A stretch of DNA of 64,000 nt, from positions 52,988,517-53,052,516 of the forward strand of contig NC_079490.1 in NCBI RefSeq assembly GCF_020520425.1, read 5' to 3'. Of the stretch, positions 57,793 through 64,000 are shown in pieces. The notes beneath the pieces are model-generated. The model did no database searches and had not been told where the DNA came from. It saw only the letters and a program-made list of their open reading frames with translations. The translations under genes were made by a program, and so were the position numbers. The stretch's first letter is position 1. Each line of letters starts with the position of its first letter. The DNA is from Spinacia oleracea. Taxonomy: Eukaryota > Streptophyta > Magnoliopsida > Caryophyllales > Amaranthaceae.

Positions 57793-60700
57793 TTAGTCAG
57801 CACGAGCCAACAAGAAGCTGAAGCCTGAGTTCTCGCGGATAAGAGGAGGAGGTTCAATGTCTGAGACATCTGTTTTTTCCATTGACTTTGATATGTCATC
57901 AACAGAAAATGGAATGCTGCATTAGATAAACAAAGATTAGCCTCTAACAAGCATAATATAATGCTTCTTTATGATCATTTGAAACACTTTTCATATCCTG
58001 GGTTCCAGAAACAAAATGCAAAGTTCTAGACTCGAGAGGGAAGAGAAACATGTATGTCGAATGTTGAGGCATTACTACCAATACGTTCTTTCAGTTATTT
58101 TACATGAAAACCAGTAAGATCAATGTGGTTCAATATAATCTCTAAGGCAAATCAGAAATAAAAGCAGACCTTGAATCATCATCCAACAGGAAAGAAGTGC
58201 TAACTGCACCATTTGCTTCTTCCATCATCAGCACCCTTAAACTAGATATAACCTGTTTGCAAAGAATAAATTTAGCTACCGATGGAGCTGACCAAACTCT
58301 ACATCTTCCATTTTCTTAAAGGAAAAAGTTGACAGTAGGGTTTACCTCTGAACTCACGCTATGGGTGCCATACCTGTCATCCCAGTACATTGTGCCAATC
58401 CGGTACAGCTGTTGAATACTGAGAACCTACAAGGGCACATAATCAGAGGTCAAAACATTTGAAAATAGAACTATGGAGATCAACTTTTGAGCTCAATCTT
58501 TTTCTACTCACAGGGCAAAGGTAATGGCTTATTTCATCTAAGGATTTCTTTGGCTTCTGATGTATAATCTGCATTAACAAAGTAATAATACAAAATAGAA
58601 AATCGTATTACCACTCTAATTTCACACATAAGTCATAATACTAACTGTGTTTGATTAATGAAAGGTAAATTAAAGAGGTATCTTACCAGAAAACCGATAG
58701 CCTGTCTAATATGCTTCAGTTCATCCCATGCTGAACCTGCATACTGCATCCTTTCCAAATTATTACGTACAAAAAAAAAAACATATTTTTAAAGATAAAA
58801 GTAATTTGAAACTGCTACCTCTTCAGTTGCAAGGTAACACCAATGTTCAAGCTCAGCCAGACCTGCCTTAACATATTCACCATTACTAAATGAACAGCAT
58901 TCGCGCCTTAATAAAAGGCTGCATAGAGAAGTGGAGGAACCATAAGTAATATTTTCTATGAAGAGTAAACAAATCCCATAGTAGCAATGAAATACAATAC
59001 CTGTTGAATAATTGAACATTAATGAATGACAATATTTGTGTGAATACCTTCCGTACCAAAAACGGAGGTACCTGAAACAGAGGCAAGAAATAGAAAGCCA
59101 AAAAAATAGTAAGGGTGCAAAGACGGGCATTTCAAGCGTACACTAGGATATATGCTAACTTAAAAGGATGACAAAGGTGAAGCAGTAAACTAATAGTGTC
59201 TATAATGTTTTTCAGAAACGCATGCATACACCAGTGCAATCAGTACCAGACCCTTGAAATATATTGCTTCTCCATTGATCTTCCTGCTCCCTGTCCTAAT
59301 TTTAATTTTCTTCCACCTTTCCTGTATACTCTCTTTCATGCTGTTTTCCTTTTTCTTTTCTTCTTTACAGCAATGGAGGTAAACTACTTTGGCACAGGAA
59401 ACGAAGAAACCAAAATAATACATCAAAAAGAAATTAAACTAACATGATTTCCTTTCAATGTGTTCAAAAAAGTCCCGAGACTTTTAACGATTGCTTGCCA
59501 GTGAGCAATCAGCTCTTGCTGGGCTGCAGTGTTTGCAACTGAACGTGATGAACCCTTGACTAAACTTGCTCTTGATGTTCGTGGAGCCTATTTCAACAAA
59601 GGATATCTCAAATCAGAGATAAAATCAAGGACTGATGACCTATTTCAAGTCAAAGAACAAGAGGCTAAGTACTGAACCTGGATGCACAATCCAAGCACTG
59701 GCGAAATTTCTTTCTTAAGATTGTCTCGAATCATTCCATAAATCTTTTCAACATATGCTGTAAGTTGCTGTTTGAACAGCAAAGCTGGATACTTGGCTTC
59801 AACTTGGCGTAGAGAATCTATATCACCAGTCATGCCATTATTGGCAAAGGCAAGGCTAACTCCATGCGGAATTCCTCGGAAACTCTATACAAAGGTAGGG
59901 AGGGAATGTGACTGTTAAGTCTGTTACTGTATTATCTGTTACTGTATTATCAGATCCTTCAAGAATTTGCAACTGGTCAAGTGACATAATTAGGAGAGAA
60001 GAAGCCTTCTATACCTGGCTCATCCTCCCAAAAAGAGTGGCTGACGAAGTTCTGCGGCGCTGTGGTGCCATTCCAGCTGCGCTAGTTGCTTTCAGTGTGT
60101 GTTGCAGCAGCAGAAGAAGAGTTGACGCATTTGACAACCAATAAGCCAATATGTCATTGTTATCCTGGGCCTTTTTTAAAAGAAAATAAGATTTCGTTGA
60201 AAATCCTCATTTAGAAGACTAGTCTATAATAATAGCCAATCTATGTCACACTAGATCTACTAGACTCTTTATTATATCTACTTTGATTTTCATCCAGAAA
60301 CGTCAATTATCTTGAACCACATATTTGTAAATGAAATGTAAAAATCAAGGGAATAAAAGAGAATATGATGTGTTATATGCTCAGGATGAGCTTAAGATCA
60401 TTATATTAACAAGAACTAGCAAACAGTAAACTTGAGAAGTGTGTGTATTTACGTGAAAGCCCATACAAAAGTTTCTTTCATACTTCCTCCATTTCTTTTG
60501 ACTTGCAGCACACTTTTTCGCGCAGTTTAAGAAAATGGAATCAAAACTCTTTATGTAAGGACGTAATTGGAAATTTTCATTTTTTATTTGGTGGTCAAGA
60601 ACTTAAAGCGTAAAGTGATGGCATATATGACATTGCTTAAAAAAGAACTTTCCATTTATAGTGTGTTGCAAGTGTTATGATATTTTCTATTTTGGGGAAG

Positions 60701-63700
60701 TGATGCAAGTAAAATTAAACGGAGGAAGTATATTCTATGAATTCACAACCTACCTGTCACCAATTGCAGGACAGTGGTCAGTGTCCCCATTTCAAAAAAT
60801 TGAGCCTTGATATGTGGAACACCTACCCATATCTTAGTAGCATATCAAGTAAGATTACAAACCTCAATAGCATGACCAATTGTCTGTATAATTCGGTCAA
60901 ATATACTAGTTCTCTCCACTTCAAATGATCTCCAATGAAGAAGGCATTTGTATATTATGCAGGCAGCAATAGGTCTGTTTCCTGTAAAACCCAGAGGCTG
61001 CATTATACACTGAATAAGCAGTTCCTGATTTTCCTGTTGTTTCTCATTAAGAGATTTTTGTGGTTTCTCTTCTACTTCAGCTTCTCTATGATTCATGGAA
61101 GGGCTATGCAAATCCTGCAGCATCAAGAGGGGGTAAATAAAAAGAAACTGTAGTAAGCATAATGCAACGTTGCAAAGTGGCCAGACATAAATTTAAAGAA
61201 GGATACCCGATAATGCGTGTCTACAAAATGACCACTCTCAGACCCCCTCTGCCATTCAAGCAGAAAAAAATAACATTAGATAAAATTCTGATTTAATTTA
61301 CACTGTCGGAGTTGATTAATCTGGTATTCCCTTTATTGCAAACTAATGTTCCTGTTAACATTAGGTCGTTGGCCATTTTAAAAAGTCCCAAAAATATCAT
61401 CTTGGTACTTGAAAAAAAAAGTACTTCTCATGTGCACTATGGGCCTCACTTTCTCTTATTTCCTCTCTTCACTACAGAGAACATATTTTTTCTCTTCGCC
61501 ACATCAACTCTTTTTCTCTCACAATAGCAACACTTTCCCTTGCATACTTTTTGCTTCTCCAATCTCAATCAACTTTAAAATTTGACTGGTTCACATATAA
61601 CAACTTCCAATATCCGTGCCCAAAACTAACATCAAGAGTCAAGACTGTTTCGAGACAGAGGGAGTATTTAATATCCATCAATGAGTATACCTGAAGAATC
61701 GATCTTTGGCGACCTGAAGCAAACTTATTGGATGCAATGGAGACAGCTTGCTGGCGAAGAACTTGATTCTCTGATTCCAAATTGGCAATCTTCTCCTCTA
61801 GCCTGATTTGAAGGAGTTAAAACAAATGTGAAATGATGTGCAGTCTAACTCCCAACATCGGTACAGTGTCAACAACAAATAGCAATGGTGATTTCAGGTC
61901 CTTCAAGATTCTTGATCTTGAATTCAGTATTATAAGACTATATATGTAGCAAGTGATTGACTCGTCTTTAATGATAGCAACCACTAGCCGAACATGATGT
62001 AAGAAAATAAACACGCATCACCCATTCGAGATGGGTATCCAATATATCTATTGATGATTCAAAATAAGTGGGGTAAATATACAAAAATACAACTTAAAAC
62101 TGAAATCAAATAACATTCAGGTACATATACAAACATCACATCAAAAGGGTGGAGGCAGTGACAGAAGCAACACACATCAACTTTACTAGAGGCTTAATCA
62201 ATCCATAGATAATCTATAAGTAACCCACCCTCCTCCGGGGTCAAGATGCACAAAATATTACCTCCTAAACACTAGAGACTAGCAGGGAGGATAAATATGC
62301 AAAAAGACAACTTAAAACTGAAATCAAATATCATTCATTTACACATACATACATCACATCAAAAGGGTGGAGGCAGTGATAAAAGAAACACACAGCAACT
62401 TTACTAGAGGCTTAGTCAATCCAAACCCTCTTCCGGAGACGCCAAGATGCACGCAAACTTACCTCCTAAACACTAGAGACTAGCAGAGGGGTTCTATAAA
62501 CTTATCAACTAATTACACTAACACAGGCCCATATTGACTACCATGAGGTTTTTTCTGGTAGTTGGTTCAGCCATAGGTTTTCCCCCTATTCATTTTTTCA
62601 CAAATTCCTTTTTCCATAAATTGCTGAAAACAAAAAGACGACATCAAAATTCAAGATCTAATAAATCAAACAATTCAAAACGACTCTTCAAATCAACGTG
62701 TTTTTAGTTCTCGAATGTTCAATTAAACGATTAATTCTTTATAACGTACTCCATTTATTTTAACAAATAAGCCAGCAGTCGTTGACGTTTTGTGATTTGG
62801 AATTCTCTCCAATTTGAACCTGAGAGAAACTTCACTCAAGCTCACCGCCGGATGTAGTAACCTAAACCTTAAGGAGGCCTTTCCATAGTTGGGGAAAGGC
62901 TGATGTGGTCTTAAACCCGGCAAAATTCCGTAAAGAATGAATAACTGGCTCAAAGCCTAGTGGATTGTTTCCAGCTACAATGCTACCGGTTGAATCAACT
63001 ATGGAATACAGGAAAGTAGGCAACCTAAAAACTTGGCAGTCTGAATATATCATCAGGAAAGCTTCTCACATGATAATGATGATACTGACTGGATAAAGCA
63101 TATGCGATCTGCCATACTGCAGATTTAGAAGCCTATTTCACCATTCTCTAAAATTTCTGCCAATGAGGTTAGAGTAAAAATTTAAATCTGTATTCAAGGG
63201 CCCATTAGTGTAGAGTCTTTAGAACTCAGAATCTATAAACAATGTAATCAGAAAGAGAAAAAACCTAATGCAATGCTGAAAGTCATGCCACTTGTGAGCG
63301 AGCTAAGGCTTTCTACAGCCTTACATTAAGGATTTCAGAAACCTTTATTCTATAAAACACGACTTGACATACTTTGCATCTATTTATACCACAACTTCTA
63401 TGGAATTTGGTCAGAGACATAACACTGTCATTATCCACACATGTAGTGAAGGAGACTTGCCTATGCTAGAAATAAAATTACCTATTGAGAGATTCTTGGA
63501 ACAGTAGAATCTTTTTATCTGAGTCATCCAACTTTTTGCGCCTCTCTTCATTCAATTCATGTGCTTCAACAAGTTTCCCATCGGATTCATCAGCTCTTTG
63601 TTTCTCTGCTTCGAATAAGGCCTGAAGATCATAAAACTTGAGTAGCCATTCAATGAAAAAAAGTATATGTGATGAAAATGTAAAAAATGCACATAGGCTG

Positions 63701-64000
63701 ATCGTGGAAAATGGTACTTATATTTATGCAATACTTATTTATAATTTGAATGCAACTTTAACCGTATGCTTTATGGGACAGAGGAAGTACGTCCAAACCT
63801 TAAAATTCTCGACTTCTACTTTTAGAGAATTGATTTTTTCCGTGTCTTCAACCAATACTTGGGTCTCTTTAACAACAGGAGGTGCTTCTTCAAGAGCCTG
63901 CCTCAGAGCTTTTCGTTCCTTTGCAAGCAGAGAATTTGTTTCATCTATTTTATTCCCCATAGCTTGCACAGAAGTTTGTAATTTTGCAATTTCCTGGGCT
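57793..64000 (-). CDS. Class XI myosin heavy chain, tail half (5' end outside window)
   Basis: Fifteen exons with GT..AG borders and consistent phases: >64000-63799, 63621-63482, 61802-61691, 61248-61207, 61114-60863, 60164-60015, 59884-59678, 59587-59444, 59071-59001, 58918-58819, 58743-58687, 58568-58512, 58426-58346, 58252-58170, 57916-57793 (stop TAA 57795-57793). Together they give about 600 residues. Order: coiled coil ([20 protein letters not shown]), then the DIL/globular tail ([100 protein letters not shown]) and the conserved end [18 protein letters not shown]. Myosin XI carries organelles and vesicles along actin and drives cytoplasmic streaming; the tail binds cargo. The motor and IQ motifs lie beyond the window. 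No break is visible, so it is probably functional. The paralogue cannot be named. Confidence 0.96.
60483..60728. mobile_element. Stowaway-type MITE in a myosin intron
   Basis: Ends CTTCCTCCATTTCTTTTGAC and, at the other side, AATTAAACGGAGGAAG, flanked by TA at 60481-60482 and 60729-60730. It is 246 bp long. It lies in the intron between exons 61114-60863 and 60164-60015. Confidence 0.85.
61640..61667. mobile_element. Partial Stowaway-like end in a myosin intron
   Basis: GTTTCGAGACAGAGGGAGTA resembles the right terminus of a Stowaway MITE. A left terminus is not clear within the same intron, so it may be truncated or decayed. Confidence 0.35.
62073..62490. repeat. Tandem ~210-bp duplication in a myosin intron
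   Basis: 62073-62285 and 62290-62490 share CAACTTAAAACTGAAATCAA, ACATCACATCAAAAGGGTGG, CAACTTTACTAGAGGCTTA and CCTCCTAAACACTAGAGACT. Imperfect, adjacent, same strand; a local duplication within the 1.7-kb intron. Confidence 0.8.
62740..63060 (-). other. Coding-like patch in a myosin intron, unrecognised
   Basis: GC-richer than its surroundings and open in overlapping minus-strand frames (..[20 protein letters not shown].., ..[15 protein letters not shown]..). It may be a retroposed fragment. It does not join the myosin frame, and no family is recognised. Confidence 0.25.

Overview
This is a nuclear window from a flowering plant. It is AT-rich, its genes have many short exons with GT..AG introns, and most of it is transposable elements nested inside one another. 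The LTR families, MITEs and myosin XI gene fit a eudicot. Caryophyllales (spinach/beet/quinoa group) is my impression only and is not proven by anything read here. No bacterial, plasmid, phage or CRISPR feature is present.

Two host genes can be read, both on the minus strand. The first is a small c-Myc-binding-protein (MYCBP/AMY-1) homologue with exons at 7.2-9.6 kb and a probable first exon at 22.67 kb. Its ~13.1-kb first intron contains a complete 10.55-kb Copia-type LTR retrotransposon (9995-20549, target duplication GTTCA), and the right LTR of that element carries a Stowaway MITE. The second is the 3' half of a class XI myosin (57793 to beyond 64000): 15 exons covering coiled coil, DIL/globular tail and stop codon. 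The motor domain lies outside the window.

Layout. 1-6.1 kb: Copia pol remnant, truncated LTR with leader, a 2.7-kb non-autonomous Helitron (2517-5216) carrying exon-like pieces including an ENOD93-like fragment, and a 269-bp CACTA-type MITE. 7.2-22.7 kb: the MYCBP-like gene. 23.98-25.64 kb: an inverted-repeat element split by a 964-bp Mutator-like element with a perfect 9-bp target duplication. 26.2-31.1 kb: a low-complexity element full of an AGAACAT/ATGTTCT motif, with exon-like pieces on both strands and two inverted tRNA-like structures. 31.3-56.2 kb: a minus-strand Copia element whose pol (31.4-34.2 kb) and probable gag (55.2-56.2 kb) are separated by about 21 kb of later insertions. These are an LTR-internal-LTR-internal Copia array with ~1.4-kb LTRs (itself hit by a solo LTR in gag and by a gag-only Ty3/gypsy-like element in pol), a ~160-bp tandem array, and a CACTA terminus. 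56.2-56.8 kb: a TRIM element. 57.8-64 kb: the myosin.

Insertion order follows from target duplications and interrupted reading frames. The older Copia was hit by the 1.4-kb-LTR Copia array, which was in turn hit by the solo LTR (CATGG) and the gag-only element (GTTAC). The least explained objects are the inverted pair of tRNA-like structures inside the AGAACAT-rich element, and that element itself.
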